From the NCBI GenBank assembly GCA_017163975.1, contig JAFFSR010000010.1:1860001-1924000 (forward strand): a stretch of DNA of 64,000 nucleotides, given 5' to 3'. The notes beneath the pieces are model-generated. The model did no database searches. It was given only the letters and a program-made list of their open reading frames with translations, and was not told the DNA's origin. Origin of the DNA: Anastatus disparis. Taxonomy: Eukaryota > Arthropoda > Insecta > Hymenoptera > Eupelmidae. Positions 1 through 12,428 of the stretch are shown piece after piece. The position numbers were made by a program, and so were the translations under genes. Position 1 is the stretch's first letter. Each line of letters begins with the position of its first letter.

Positions 1-417
1 AGTAGTTATAGCATGTCAAAATATTATTTTTTCCCAAAGTTAGAGCGTAATAAGTATTGGACCTAATTTCAGCTTTTAATATTAATTAATGTTTTTAAAA
101 GAAAAATCAGGTCCAATGTTTATCATGCTCTAACTTTGGGAAAAAATAATATTTTGACATGCTATAACTACTAATTCGAAAGGATTTGAGCTCAGCTTTC
201 ATTTAAAAACAGTTTAAAGCTTGTAGCTATCAACGCTAAAGAACTATATGCGTTTAAAAATCTAGTAACTTTTTTAGTGATTTTCTTTGATTGCCTGTAA
301 CTAGGGAAATATTGAGTATTTATGACTATAACTTTAGCTTTTTCCATATTTTATCATCTGAAAACTTATCCCGAAGTTTGAGCAAAATCCGTGATCCGGA
401 GGTGTGACACTCTCCTA
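1..417. mobile_element. Right part of a palindromic DNA element (cut by window start)
   Basis: Positions 1-172 form a near-perfect palindrome: the first ~85 bases return in inverted order up to 172. The following ~245 bases match the right arm of the complete element at 18621-19676 and, inverted, its left arm. The end reads GGTGTGACACTCTCCT, the same terminus as the complete copy. The left arm lies outside the window. No coding capacity is visible, so this is a non-autonomous foldback or MITE-type element. Superfamily unassigned. Confidence 0.75.
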
Positions 418-1440
418 GTAAGTTGATAACATTGTCATTTAATTAATAATATATGTGATTGTATAAAAGAAATATTTTGTTGTATATAACACATAAAATT
501 TGATCAGCATTTCAATAAAAATTACAATTAATTTATAGAAATAGGTTCCTTAAAATTAACAAATCCGATTTCAATGAGTTACAAAAAGAAAACCAATAAA
601 TTATTTTCTTAAAGTCAAGAAAGGTGCAACGTAAAATCAGATATTAAATTTTTTTTAAAGAAATATTTATTAAATCGAATATATTTATTCTATTATTTCT
701 ATCAAGTTGTTATTGAAAAAAGAATATATTTCACTGATTTAATTATATATTATATTAACACTTCCATTAAATTACTTTAATGTTATATTTGATTATCTCA
801 ATGAAATATTTATTAAACCAAATATATTTATTTTATTATTTCTATCAAGTTGTTATTGAAACAAGAATATATTTCACTAATTTAATTAAATATTATATTA
901 ACACTTCTATTAAATTACTTTAATGTTCAATAATATATTTAATTATATTAAGTAAATATTTAATTATATTGCGTCTATGAAATCAGTGATTAATTTAATT
1001 AATTATTATTTTTAACAATTAAATATTTTATTATTTATGTCTCAATTAAATATTTTGTTGTATTAATTAATTTCTTTATCAGATCGATTAAATAATTATT
1101 TGATTATCTTAATGAAATATTTATTGAAATAAGCAATTATTATTTAATAACATATTTACTAAATCGAATGAAATATAATGTCAAAATTAATATTTAATAT
1201 TATTGAAAAATATTTTTTTGTATAAATTATCATCCTTTATACTCAAACAAACTCATATCTTAAATACGTGTCTTGCTAAGTGAATACCTTAGCAAAATAT
1301 GTACTAAAGTTAATAAAAATTACAGAGAAATCTGATTAAATACTTGTTAAAATCAAGTAAATCCACTATTTGATTCAACTACATAATTTATTTTATTCAA
1401 ATAACACATATTTGATCTAAAAGAAACATTTATTGTTTTA
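418..1440. repeat. A+T-rich degenerate repeats with a ~147-bp tandem unit
   Basis: No gene is visible. A unit starting near 655 (AAATATTTATTAAAYC...) recurs near 803 with only scattered differences, including the shared internal phrase CTATCAAGTTGTTATTGAA. Shorter, more degenerate AAATATTTAATTAAAT-type palindromic blocks continue to ~1440. Similar blocks lie on the far side of the GC-richer island, at 3900-4430, so this may be one arm of a larger element. Confidence 0.55.
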
Positions 1441-3830
1441 ACAAAATCATTTAGTCCGATGGTTTGATGATACTACCGCTTGGTGGCGTCGTTAATTTTC
1501 GATCTCGCAAGCGGTAAGAGGGCTTCTAAGTTGATATATAAGGAAGTTAAAAATCCAAGATAATACGTAAATTGTAATGCGAGCGAAATTTATGTTAGAT
1601 TTGCTGCATGTGCGATCACTGTATAAAGCATACTAATGTTAGTATGTTAATAATTGTTATTCTTTACCATATAAAGAAATAGAATCATATTCACCTGTCC
1701 TTTAATGAGTCATCAATTCATTGATGTTAATAAATAAATATAAATCACTGAAAGCAAATACTGTTGATTAAAGACAGTTGCGATGCGAGAATTTCAGTAA
1801 ACTTAATATTCTATACTTTTAAAATAAATATATTAATCTACTCGTGAGCCGATTCTCACAGGCAAAATCGGTGTATCAAAAGAATTTATTTGTGAAAAGG
1901 GCGCCAGATACACCACCAACTAACTAGCAGTAAGCACGAGTCTCAGGCTGCCTCGGATCGGGAGATGGCTCTATCCGAACAGAATTCTTGCCTGAAACGG
2001 GAGGGGGGAACACACAAAAAAAAAACTTTTATTTAACTTCAACTTCCACTTATATTAAAGAAATAAACTTATTTTACATTTGGTCATAATAAACCTTACT
2101 TAGAATTCTACCTATTCGCGCTCTCTCATATCCCACACACAGAAAAATTTAGCTTACACAAAAAAAATTTTTAAGTCTACTTAATGTCTTTATTTACTCG
2201 TCTCTTAATAAACAAGAAAAAAAATGTTTATTTTAATTTATTCGAGAAAATGAATTTACTATCTTAGAATTTAATTACGGAAATTGTTTCGCCGTTTAGG
2301 CTCGCTTCGCTCTCTCTCTCTCTCTCTCTCTCACTCGCAGCGCTCAATACGCGCCCACGTTTTACCAAATGAACAGATTTCTTTTATTATCCAATACGCG
2401 ATTACTAATAAATTAAAGGAAAATGAATTATATTTATTCTATAATTTAATTTAATTATTATTCGCTTAACCAGCGAATAAACACGTTCAACCGGTCAAGA
2501 TTCGCTTTGGTAACACGTGGCCACGTGGCACACACTTCCGGCACTCACGGTCTAATCTAAGTCAAATACAACAATTAAAAATTTTATTTTTATTTCACTT
2601 CGCTTAGCAAATTTTTTTTTTTTTGAATTCTTATTTAGTTATTTTCGGTCGCGTTCAATCACTTTTTACAAACTTTCAATTTCTATCACGCTTTTACGTT
2701 AATCACTTCAATTATATAATCAATCTCGCGCACAAATAAAAGAAAAACCACTTCACTGACTCGAAAATCAACCGGCGAGAGCCGTTGATTTACAAAAAGA
2801 AATGTAAATTCTTATCGGGCGCAGCCCACTCACCAGTGATGTACTTAAAGTTCCGTCTAGGTCGATACAGTCGACGATGGTACTTAAAATGGTTAGTCGA
2901 ATATGGCTGGCTGGCGATAATGGCCGCTCGATCGCTAGCTTCTTTCGGGTCTTGGTGGTCGCTACCGGCGACGTTGATTGTTGCTTCAAACTCGTCTCCA
3001 GAGCCAGGACTTTCCTATTTCTCTACCTCTGTGGCTCAGCTGCAGATCCTCTCAGGTCCAATAAGTTTTCTCCTGCCTAAATATGCACAGCGAAGAAAAA
3101 GAGTGACTCTTGAAAGTTGCGGCGAATTACAAAGGGAGAAAGGCTTCGGTGCGACACGAGGACGACAATCAAAAATGCGTGCGACTCAGCGCAAAGACCA
3201 GCAGTGAATCTCCTCTTCTTAAAAGCTACTTCCTTCTTCTCCTCTAGTTCTCTTCTTTCTTCTATCCTTTTCTAATTCTTTCTCTACCAATTACTATTTT
3301 TCCTTTATATTTTAATAATTCTCATTGGCTCCTTCTTACTTCCTGTAATAAAGAGGGCCCTGCGTTCGAATCCGCTTTGACAGGCGCCTATATGCTGCTT
3401 CCTTCTATACATATATAGAGAGCATACATATATAGAGAAAGTACGGTGCTCATACTCTCTCTCTCTTTCTCGTCGCTTAATGCGCGAGAGATCGACGCGC
3501 CAGCACTTTCAATTCGTTCTGCCAGCTTGCGGATCTCCCCATCTCTCTTCCTCCTTATCTATTTCTTATTCTTCTCTCTTGTACCTCATCTTCTTGAATC
3601 CTTGACTCCTAGCGCACGCGCGGTCGTTGCTAAGTATTGGTGTATACTTAGTCGCTCAACTGGCTGCTACAGCAGCACCGATGTTCACATACATTAGCTA
3701 TCGATGTGTGTGTAATGGCCGCCGCGCGCGTCAGTTAAAATCAAATCTTCGTCTTGTGATCTCGTAACAAAAAGAAATTAAGGGAATTAATAAAATTAAA
3801 AAAAATCTCATATGCGTTCGGGCCCATGGG
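1441..3830. other. GC-richer, CpG-containing island of unknown nature
   Basis: Base composition changes sharply from the flanks: CG-containing words such as CGCGCGCG-type clusters (near 3720), CGCGCTC and CGCCCACG appear. It holds a CT microsatellite near 2312-2333 and a short inverted repeat (GGTGTATC...GATACACC, about 1870-1905) around a GGCGCCAG word. At 1470-1520 it carries, inverted, the motif CTCTTACCGCTTGCGAGA followed by CCACCAAGCGG, also found in the core of the 42200-44255 element. It could be a host promoter/5' UTR or the core of a transposon. I cannot decide. Confidence 0.35.
2834..2989 (-). CDS. Possible first coding exon ending at a splice donor (low confidence)
   Basis: On the minus strand an ATG at 2989-2987 opens a frame of about 52 codons (beginning MKQQSTSPVATTKTRKK) that runs into CACTG|GTGAGTGGG at 2834/2833, a good match to an insect splice donor. 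TATATATG words lie upstream on the same strand around 3405-3425. Composition fits coding or UTR DNA better than the surroundings. There is no recognisable domain and I could not find the partner exon. It may equally be a chance frame in a GC-rich island. Confidence 0.2.
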
Positions 3831-4470
3831 TGGTTGGTGGTTTGTGCCGACGGGAGAAAAATTTTATTTCGAAAATTTTTTTGTTGTTGCGTGGTATTTT
3901 CCATGTTACACAGTATTTGTTCGATTAAAATATCTATAAATCGAATTAATTAAATATTTCTTTACTTTGAAGAAATTTAATAAGTCAAATATTTAATTAA
4001 GAATACAAAATATTATTTGATTTAATTCCAATATGTATATTAATGTAATGAAATAATTAATTAGAAAAACGAATGGGCATTTTAATTGATAAAATTTTTT
4101 ATAAGAACAATGAATTAATTTTATTGAATCAATCTTCGCGACATTTAGTAAGTCAAATATTTATTTGAAAATACAAAATATTATTTGATTCAGTTACTTT
4201 ATGCATATTGATGTAATGAAATAAGCAATTAGAAAAACAAATATGCATTTGAACTAATAAAAAATTTTTTTAAAACAATAAATTAATTTTATTCAACCAA
4301 TATTTCTGATATTTAGTAGAATCAAATATTTATTTAAAAAAATGAAATATTTGTTTGACTCAATTAAAATATTTGTATTAATGTAACAAAATATTTTATG
4401 TGCCGCCCGCACTTAAGGGATTTCATTGATTCAATTAAGCCTTACTTAATCCAACTAAATTTTTTTTTCA
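3831..4470. repeat. A+T-rich repeats with ~170-bp periodicity
   Basis: A block starting AGTCAAATATTTAATT near 3977 recurs at about 4150 and, more degenerate, near 4318. Each is followed by ACAAAATATTATTTGATT-like sequence and a GTAATGAAATAA phrase. The A/T palindrome style resembles 655-1440. No gene is visible. Confidence 0.5.
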
Positions 4471-4474
4471 GTGT

Positions 4475-6145
4475 ATAGTGTTTCTTTTATGGTAAATCTT
4501 ATTTGTGTTCGCTCAATCGCATTTTAAATAATGTCAACATTCTTCTGGCAACAGAAGGTGATACACATTGTTGAATATAAGTCAATTTATTTAAGAAACA
4601 ATAGTCCTACCCTATATAGTTGTTGCTCGTTCGGATAATGATACTAAAATAGTGAAACTATTCTCTTGTAAAAAGACTAATTTGCGAACAACTTTTCAAG
4701 ACACTTATTCTGAACTTTCACTCGTTAAGAGCAGGCCGGATTCGCTGTCCTTGTCTAATTGGCTTTTTTGTTATTTACTCAAGTATTAATCGGTGTATCT
4801 GCAAATTGAAGGTTAAGCGCAATAGATATTATTATTTGAAATATTTATGCACAAGAAAAAAAAATCTATCGCTTTGTTTTTGAGAAAAGTAAGGAACGCG
4901 AAAATATTATAAACATAATCTTTTACTTCGGCGTTCCTTACTTTTCCTCAAAAACAAATCGGTAGATTTTTTTTTCTTGTGCATAGATATTCATAATAAT
5001 AATATCTATTGCGATCAACCTTTATTTTGAAGATACACCGATTAATACTTGAGTAAATAACAAACAACTCAATTGTTACTCGGTCGGTATCAGGTTCTAC
5101 TCCGGCCTGCCGTTAAAGATTATTTCCACTATCGGAAATCTTAATGTTAATGTGACGTAGATCTTTTGGAACCGCCAAAACTAATTTCTGGCAGTCCTAG
5201 TAGACAAGATTCTCGAGTATATGAGTATTTATTTTATGAACGATTTTTCTGCCATGCATAGATATTGCTTCTTTGGCTATTGTATTTAAAAAAAAAATAT
5301 ATTAAAAAAGCCTTACTAATACTGTTCTTCGTCAATGTGGCTATTTTGCGTATAATTAACTAATAACAAATTTTAGGAGTGTACAGTTCTTGGTTCATAT
5401 AACTTTACTTTTTCGGAAAATCTCATGTGTAATCGCACAAGCATATGCATAATAGTGAAAACGTTTATTATGCAAGTATAGCGGTATATATTTTGAAATA
5501 TAAGACTTCTAATCCAACAAACAATACTTTTACTTTACACAGTTGTTTTTTTGGCTAATATACTACAATCGATGATACACCCACATTGTGTAGTTTTCTT
5601 AGTGTTAGAAAGACTACGTCGCGAAAAATTTTGCAAGACCATTTTCGTAAACTTGAGACTTATAATAAATTATGTTTATTTTTTAAAAGTTTTTACTTTG
5701 ATGCAATTTTTGATTTGTCGAGTATAATACTACTGATTTAATAAACGATCATTTGGCCATAAACAGTCGTTGCTTTTTGGGATATTGTATTTCTAAATTA
5801 AAATACACTCAAGAAACTTTACTACTACCGTTCTTGGTTAATTAATCTATTTTGAGGAAATTCATTTTAGACCGAATTTTAGGAGTAATCATTTCTGGGT
5901 AGATATAGTGTTTCTTTTATGGCAAATCTTATTTGTAATCGCTCAAGCATATTTAAAATAGTGAAAACTTTTTTTGGGAAAAAATAGCGGTTACATTCCT
6001 AAAGTATTTTAATTGAACAAACGATGGTTCCACTATTTACAGTTGCTGTTTTTTTGGCTCATGATTTTACAATAGATGAATCACCTCCAGTGTAAAAGGA
6101 CTATATTGCGAATAAATTTTCAAACCTCTTTCTCTTATCTTGTAG
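4475..6145. repeat. ~515-bp tandem repeat, about two and a half copies
   Basis: The phrase TTTTATGGYAAATCTTATTTG occurs near 4490 and 5912, with a diverged counterpart near 5395. Each is followed in the same order by GTTGCT...GGCT/GGAT, AAAGACTA...TTGCGAA and TTTTCAAGAC-like blocks. Spacing between copies 2 and 3 is about 517 bp. Spacing between copies 1 and 2 is about 905 bp, which becomes about 515 after removing the 392-bp MITE at 4725-5116. This is a local satellite-like duplication with no coding capacity. Confidence 0.6.
4725..5116. mobile_element. TTAA-flanked palindromic MITE, copy A
   Basis: TTAA on both sides encloses inverted termini GAGCAGGCCGGATTCGCTGT ... ending CCGGCCTGCCG. 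The interior is a near-complete inverted repeat centred near 4925 (the sequence around 4857-4910 returns inverted at 4925-4985). Copy B of the same subfamily is at 52143-52533. TTAA target duplication is known from piggyBac and Kolobok elements. There is no transposase, so it is non-autonomous. Confidence 0.85.
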
Positions 6146-6264
6146 GCCAGTCAATTTAGCTAAAAAACGGCTGCTATTTGCAAAAAAGTTTAACAGCAAA
6201 CTGACTGCACAATTATGTAAAGTCCCAACAGATGTTGTCCGTTTTCGTTTAAACAATGTTTAAA

Positions 6265-7803
6265 CATTGAAAATTGACATTTTTTCTCTTTATCTGCAAA
6301 TATTTCTGGAGCTATAAAAGTTATCATATTGGTCTAATGAAATAAAATGTAGGTTTTTTGAAGACTTTTAAAATGAATTTTTAACCATTTTGATTGCATT
6401 TATAGTTTTCGAGAAGAATGCAAAAAACCACAAAAAAGGGTTAAATTTAAAAAAATTCATAACTTTTTTAATTTAATGATTTAAGAATTGGGCTTGTGAC
6501 AATAAATAGTTCTTAATGTGCACAATAAGCATACGCAAGCAGAATCCTGTAGGACTTATAGTTTTTCCATAATAACATTTATAAGTTATAAATAATTAAT
6601 TTTCAGTAGGCCACTCTATCTCACACGATTAACTTTTTTCAATGTTCAACATCGATTTTGAAAGTTTAGATATCCCTCTACAAAATGTATATTTCAGATT
6701 TTTGATTAAGTGATTAGAAAGTCCTTCAAAATTCACTTAAAAGTTGGATCTTTCGCTTGGGCGCATGAATTAACGTTAGTAGTGGGGGGAAACTCATAAC
6801 GAAGGGGAAATGTATAACGGGTAGTCTGCCTAGCATGCCTAGCTGCTTAGTTTCCCCCACTACTAACGTTAATTCATGCGCCCAAGCGAAAAATCCAATG
6901 TTTAAGTGAATTTTTAAGGACTTTGTAATCACTTAGTCAAAAATCTGAAATATACATTTTGTAGAGGGATATCTAAACTTTCAGAATCGATGTTAAACAT
7001 TGTAAAAAGTTAATCGTGTGAGATAGAGTGGCCTACTGAAAATTAATTGTTTATAACTTATAAATGTTACTATGGAAAAACTATAAGTCCTACAGGATTC
7101 TGCTTGCGTATGCTTATTGTGCACATTAAGAACTATTTATTGCCATAAGCCCAATTCTTAGGAGGCAGTCGCAACCAAATCGGTGACTTAGTTCGGTGCT
7201 TGTAATAAATGCTTATAATAATTTATTCATTTATTGATATGATAAAAATATAGTCATTTCCTCTAGTCATGTATATAAAGAATAATTTAAAATAGTTAAA
7301 GCCACAAAAATATACAAAATATTGTTATAAAGCGAAAAATGCCACCTAACAATCGACATGACAGTTTTTTGCATGCGGCATATGTCAAGTCAGTTTGATA
7401 TTTGTAATAAATGCTTATAATAATTAATTTACTCATTCATATGGTAAAAATATAGTCATTTCCTCTAGTCATGTATATAAAGAATAATTTGAAATAGTTT
7501 AAGCCATAAAAATATACAAAATATTATCGTAAAGCGAAAAATGCTGACTTGATATATACCGCAAGTCACCTATTTGGTTCCGACCGCCTCTTAAATCATT
7601 AATTTAAAAAAGTTATGAATTTTTTTAAATTTAACCTTTTTTTGTGGTTTTTTGCATTTTTCTCGGAAACTATAAATGCAATCAAAATGGTTAAAAATTT
7701 ATTTTAAAGGTCTTCAAAAAACCTACATTTTATCTTATTGGGCCAATATACTTTTATAGCTCCAGAAATATTTGCAGATAAAGAGAAAAAATGTAATTTT
7801 AAT
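6265..7803. mobile_element. Foldback element with ~500-bp arms
   Basis: The left arm (6265-6780) is complementary to the right arm (6850-7157 plus 7595-7803), which is split by a TTAA MITE. The centre near 6815 joins two copies of AGTAGTGGGGGGAAAC in opposite orientation. No reading frame has protein character. If transcribed through, it would make a long hairpin RNA. The intact left arm gives the pre-insertion sequence of the MITE in the right arm. Confidence 0.75.
7158..7594. mobile_element. TTAA MITE of the GAGGCGGTCGGAACC subfamily, copy C
   Basis: The termini are GGAGGCAGTCGCAACCAAAT and its inverse ending GGTTCCGACCGCCTC, flanked by TTAG (mutated TTAA) and TTAA. The uninterrupted opposite foldback arm reads AATTC-TTAA-ATCAT at the matching place, which proves insertion at TTAA. 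Inside, two ~205-bp monomers stand head to tail, each opening TTGTAATAAATGCTTATAAT (about 7199 and 7404). Further copies are at 32604-33040 and 42149-44643. Confidence 0.85.
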
Positions 7804-10385
7804 TAATTCAATTTCTTTAAAAATAAGCGTGCGTAAAGTACTTTTATTGCGCAAATTAAATTTTACTTAAATTAAGCGAGAAAAAGAATTTTTCTCTTGC
7901 AAATGAGAGGGCGCAAAGTTCTTTATTTCCGCCAAATTTAATTTCTCTAAAAATAAGGGGGCGAAAAGTACTTTACTCCCGGAAGTCAAATTACTCTTAA
8001 ATGAAGGGGGAGCTGTGTACTTTTCTCCCGCAAATTTAGAGAGCGAAAAGTTCTTTACTCCCGCCAAATTTAATTTCTTTAAAAGTAAGTGGGCGTGAAG
8101 TACTTTTATTTTGCAAATTAAATTTTTCTTAAATTGAGCGAGAAAAAGAATTTTTCTCTCGCAAATGAGAGGGGGAAAGTTCTTTATTTCCGCCAGATTT
8201 AATTTCTCTAAAAATAAGGGGGCGAAAAGTACTTTACTCCCGCAAGTTAAATTACTCTTAAACGAAGGGGGAGCAGTGTACTTTTCTCTCGCAAATTCAG
8301 GGGGCGAAAAGTTCTTTACTCTCGCTGAATTTAATTTCTTTAAAAATAAGCGAGCACGAAGTACTTTTCTCCTACTAATTGGACGGGAGAAAAGTACTTT
8401 TCGCTCGCAAATTCAGAAGGTGAAAAGTTCTTTACTCCCGCCAAATTTAATTTCTTTAAAAATAAGCGTGCGTAAAGTACTTTTATTCCGCAAATTAAAT
8501 TTTACTTAAATTAAGCGAGAAAAAGAATTTTTCTCTCGCAAATGAGAGGGCGAAAAGTTTTTCATTTCCAACAAATTTAATTTCTCTAAAAATAAGGGGG
8601 CGAAAAGTACTTTACTCCCGGAAGTCAAATTACTCTTAAATGAAGCGGGAGCTGTGTACTTTTCTCCCGCGAATTCAGAGGGCGAAAAGTTCTTTACTCC
8701 CGCCGAATTTCATTTCTTCAAAAATAAGTGTGCGTAAACTACTTTACTCCCGCAAGTCAAATTACTCTTAAATGAAGAGGGAGCTGTGTACTCTTCTCCC
8801 GCAAATTCAGAGGGCGAAAAGTTCTTTACTCCCGCTAAATTTAATTTCTTTAAAAATAAGCGAGCGCGAAGTACTTTTCTCCTACTAATTAGACGGGAGA
8901 AAAGTACTTTTCTCCCGCAAATTCAGAGGGCGAAAAGTTCTTTATTCCCAACAAATTTAATTTCTTTAAAAATAAGCGGGTGTAAAGTACTTTTATTCCG
9001 CAAATTATATTTTCCTTAAATTAAGCGAGAAAAAAAAATTTTTCTCTCGCAAATGAGAGGGCAAAAGTTCTTTATTCCCGTTAAATTTTATTTCTTTAAA
9101 AATAAGCGGGAAAAAGTACTTTTCTTTTGCAAATTCAGAAAGTGAAAAGTTCTTTACTTCTGCCACATTCAATTTCTCTATAAATAAGCAGGCGTAAAGT
9201 ACGTTTTTCTCACAAATTGAATTTCTTCTAGATTAAGCGGAAGAAAAGTATTTTTCTTTTGTAAATTCAGAGGGCGAAAAGTTCTTTACATCCGCCAAAT
9301 TTATTTTCTTCAAAAATTAGCGGGCAAAAAGTACTTTTATTTAGCAAATTAAATTTTTCTTAAATTAAGCTAGAAAAAAGTATTTTTCTTTCGTAAATTC
9401 AGAGGGCGAAAAGTTCTTCACTTCCGCCAAATTTAATTTCTTTAAAAATAAGCGGGCGTAAAGTACTTTTATTCCGCAAATTAAATTTTTCTTAAATTAA
9501 GCGTGAGGAAAGTATTTTTCTCTCGCATATCCAGAGGGCGGAAAGTCCTTTACTCCCTCCAAATTTTATTTCTTTAAATATAAGCGGCAGAAAAGTACTT
9601 TTTTTTTGCAAATTAAATTTTTCTTAAATTAAGCTAGAAAAAAGTATTTTTCTTTCGTAAATTCAGAGGGCGAAAAGTTCTTTAGTTTCGCCAAATTTAA
9701 TTTCTCTAAAAATAAGGGGGCGAAAAGTACTTTTATTCCGCAAATTAAATTTTTCTTAAATTAAGCGTGAGGAAAGTATTTTTCTCTCGCATATCCAGAG
9801 GGCGGAAAGTCCTTTACTCCCTCCAAATTTTATTTCTTTAAATATAAGCGGCAGAAAAGTACTTTTTTTTTGCAAATTAAATTTTTCTTAAATTAAGCTA
9901 GAAAAAAGTATTTTTCTTTCGTAAATTCAGAGGGCGAAAAGTTCTTTAGTTTCGCCAAATTTAATTTCTCTAAAAATAAGGGGGCGAAAAGTACTTTTAT
10001 TCCGCAAATTAAATTTTTCTTAAATTAAGCGTGAGGAAAGTATTTTTCTCTCGCATATCCAGAGGGCGGAAAGTCCTTTACTCCCTTCAAATTTTATTTC
10101 TTTAAATATAAGCGGCAGAAAAGTACTTTTTTTTTGCAAATTAAATTTTTCTTAAATTAAGCTAGAAAAAAGTATTTTTCTTTCGTAAATTCAGAGGGCG
10201 AAAAGTTCTTTACTTTCGCCAAATTTAATTTCTCTAAAAATAAGAGGGCGAAAAGTACTTTACTCCCGCAAGTCAAATTACTCTTAAATGAAGGGGGAGC
10301 TGTGTACTTTAGTCCCGCAAATTCAGAGGGCGAAAAGTTCTTTACTTCCGCCAAATTTAATTTCTATAAAAATAAGCGGGCGTTT
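7804..10385. repeat. Complex minisatellite of palindromic subunits (132/264-bp higher order)
   Basis: The array alternates A+T-rich spacers (AAATTTAATTTCTTTAAAAA) with ~26-bp palindromes whose half-site is GCGGGAGAAAAGT followed by its own reverse complement; 8893-8918 is one example. Three kinds of subunit make a ~132-bp unit. In 9471-10250 the units pair into a higher-order repeat of 264 bp: the phrase ATTCCGCAAATTAAATTTTT begins at 9471, 9735 and 9999. Short frames inside, up to 114 codons, are by-products of the repetition and are not genes. Confidence 0.8.
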
Positions 10386-12070
10386 ATTTTGGTTTATTGA
10401 AAATGAAGGAACTACTTTGTGAGAGCGTATGACCGCAGAACGCCTTTGACTCTTCACGCGCTCAACATGTGATGACGCTAAGGACAAACCTCTGCTATAC
10501 CAAAAAGAAATCAGACCGTCTTGTTCGCTTTATTTCTTTTAACACGTTGAGCATAGAATTAAGTCAGTTTAAATTCGTAACTATTATTTTAGACTAAATC
10601 AGATTTTATTTCTCCAGAACGACAAAACTCCAAGCAATAAGAGGTCATAAATTTGAATATCTCCAACCAATAAAGCGATCGAAAAAATTTGGTTATTCTA
10701 ATAACTATGACAGTTTGAGGTTAATTATTGAGTAACAACTTTATTTCCTTCTTAAGAAAAGACTCAAGTTAAAACATAAGTTGAGGCTCAAGTTAGAACT
10801 TAAGGAACAACTAAAGTTAGAACTTAAGTCAGAATTAAGTTGAAACTCAAGCCTGAGCTAAAGTCAGAACTTAAGTCAGAACTTAAGTCATAACTTAAGT
10901 CAGTATTTAAGTTAATAAATAATTTGGAATTTCATTTTCAAGGTACAAACTACCTAGTTAAAAGGATATGCCTTAAAGTAATACTGTCGTAAATCGATTG
11001 ACGGTACAAATTTCGATGAAATCGTAATAATTGGTTAATTTTGTCCGAAGAATACTCAAATGCATTTATGTAGACCTTTGGTGTCAACGAAAAAAATTAA
11101 TAATGTTTTTAATTTCCAGCTAAACGCGTAGTCTTATGGGCAGAAATTTTTTTCATATAGTAATTTACGTATTTTACGATACTTACGGACAAGATATTGA
11201 TAAAAATTGATACAGCCCTAATTGGGAATCTTAGTAAAATTTTTCATTTTTTAAAACATTTATTGGGTGCCTATAAGAATAGTTATAAGCAATATAATAA
11301 ATAAAATTGCAAGTAGTGGAACATGTTATTGTAGATGTGTCAACATCGCGAAGTATATAAGCGCGCGTAAAGTTAACAGTGTAACGCGCTTGAACTAATG
11401 TAAAAAAACTTTAAACAAGACGTGCAAAAAATTAAATGAAACACGTGAAAAAACGTTTTTAATGTTTTTATTTTTCAATTTGTGAATTAACGTGACATAG
11501 TTAAGTATAATATATACGTACATCTTTAATTTTGTTTTATTAAATTTGGTTCACATATGTATAGTCATTCACCTCTCAAAAACGTTTTAAATACTGCAAC
11601 GATCGAAAAGAAAAAATTATCAGCTGATTTCTCTTTATTTATATATTTTCAAACTTATGTTCTTCTGTGAGGCTCACTTATATTTAAAAAAATCATTTAT
11701 TTTTTTTTATTCAATATAAATATACTCATATTTATTTATTTCAAATATATTTATAATTTTTCTGACTTACACATGTTATTAATTTTACACATGTTGTTTA
11801 ATTTTACTTGGAGATTATAAAAAATTTAGAATTATTTTTTTCTAATCCTTGGGGTAAAACAGGATACTTCATAAATTTCATGTTCTTAAGTAATTATCAA
11901 ATCTACAGTTATTAAATAATTGGTAAATAAAAAGTTTAAATTGAAAAAGCTTTCTAATCTGTAAAACATACTAAGGTCAACCCTAGCAGACAGAGTAGAA
12001 TAGACAAAAAATTTGATCTTTCACTAGATGGAAAAAATAAAAAATATGTAAAATTTATTAATTTAGAATT
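10386..12070. other. A+T-rich non-coding stretch with a short AAGTCAGAACTT minisatellite
   Basis: At 10755-10915 a ~11-12-bp word, AAGTTAGAACTT / AAGTCAGAACTT, repeats more than ten times in both orientations. The rest is A+T-rich without domain-bearing frames. I see no gene, RNA gene or clear element end here. Confidence 0.5.
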
Positions 12071-12428
12071 CCCATATGGAAAAAATTTTTGGATATAATT
12101 GTAAATAATTGTTAATAACTGTAAATAAATGTAAATAAATGTAAATAACTGTAAATAACTGTAGAAAAGTGTTAAAAAATGTGGGAATTGAGACATAAAT
12201 AACAGTTATTTACAATTATTTAGAATTATTTACTGTTGTTTACACTTATTTACAGTTATTAACTGTTATTTACACTTATTAACTGTTATTTATACTTATT
12301 TGCAGTTATTTATATTTATTTACAGTTATTTACATTTTTTCACAATTATTTACAGTTATTTACGATTATTTATAGTTTTTTACAATTATTTGCAGCTATT
12401 TACATTTTCGAAAATTATCACGAATTTA
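12071..12428 (-). mobile_element. Half of a CCCATATGG-type element, broken by the next element
   Basis: It begins CCCATATGGAAAAAATTTTT and continues with GTAAATAA/TTATTTAC arrays. This matches, inverted, the right end of the complete copy at 59505-60397. It stops in mid-element at 12428, where the AGACGTC element begins. The sequence after that element (from 14091) does not continue it, so the other half was lost by deletion or rearrangement. Confidence 0.75.

Noticed and set aside
1897..1910. GGCGCCAGATACACC as an LTR primer-binding site
   Set aside because: No duplicated LTR could be found on either side, and the motif lies in a short inverted repeat.
8165..8509. 114-codon frame and similar frames at 7867, 8786 and 10157
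   Set aside because: All lie in the palindromic minisatellite and simply reflect repeated units; both strands give equally long frames.
7804..10385. CRISPR-like alternation of repeats and spacers
   Set aside because: The spacers are themselves repeated, the DNA is eukaryotic and no cas genes exist; it is a higher-order minisatellite.
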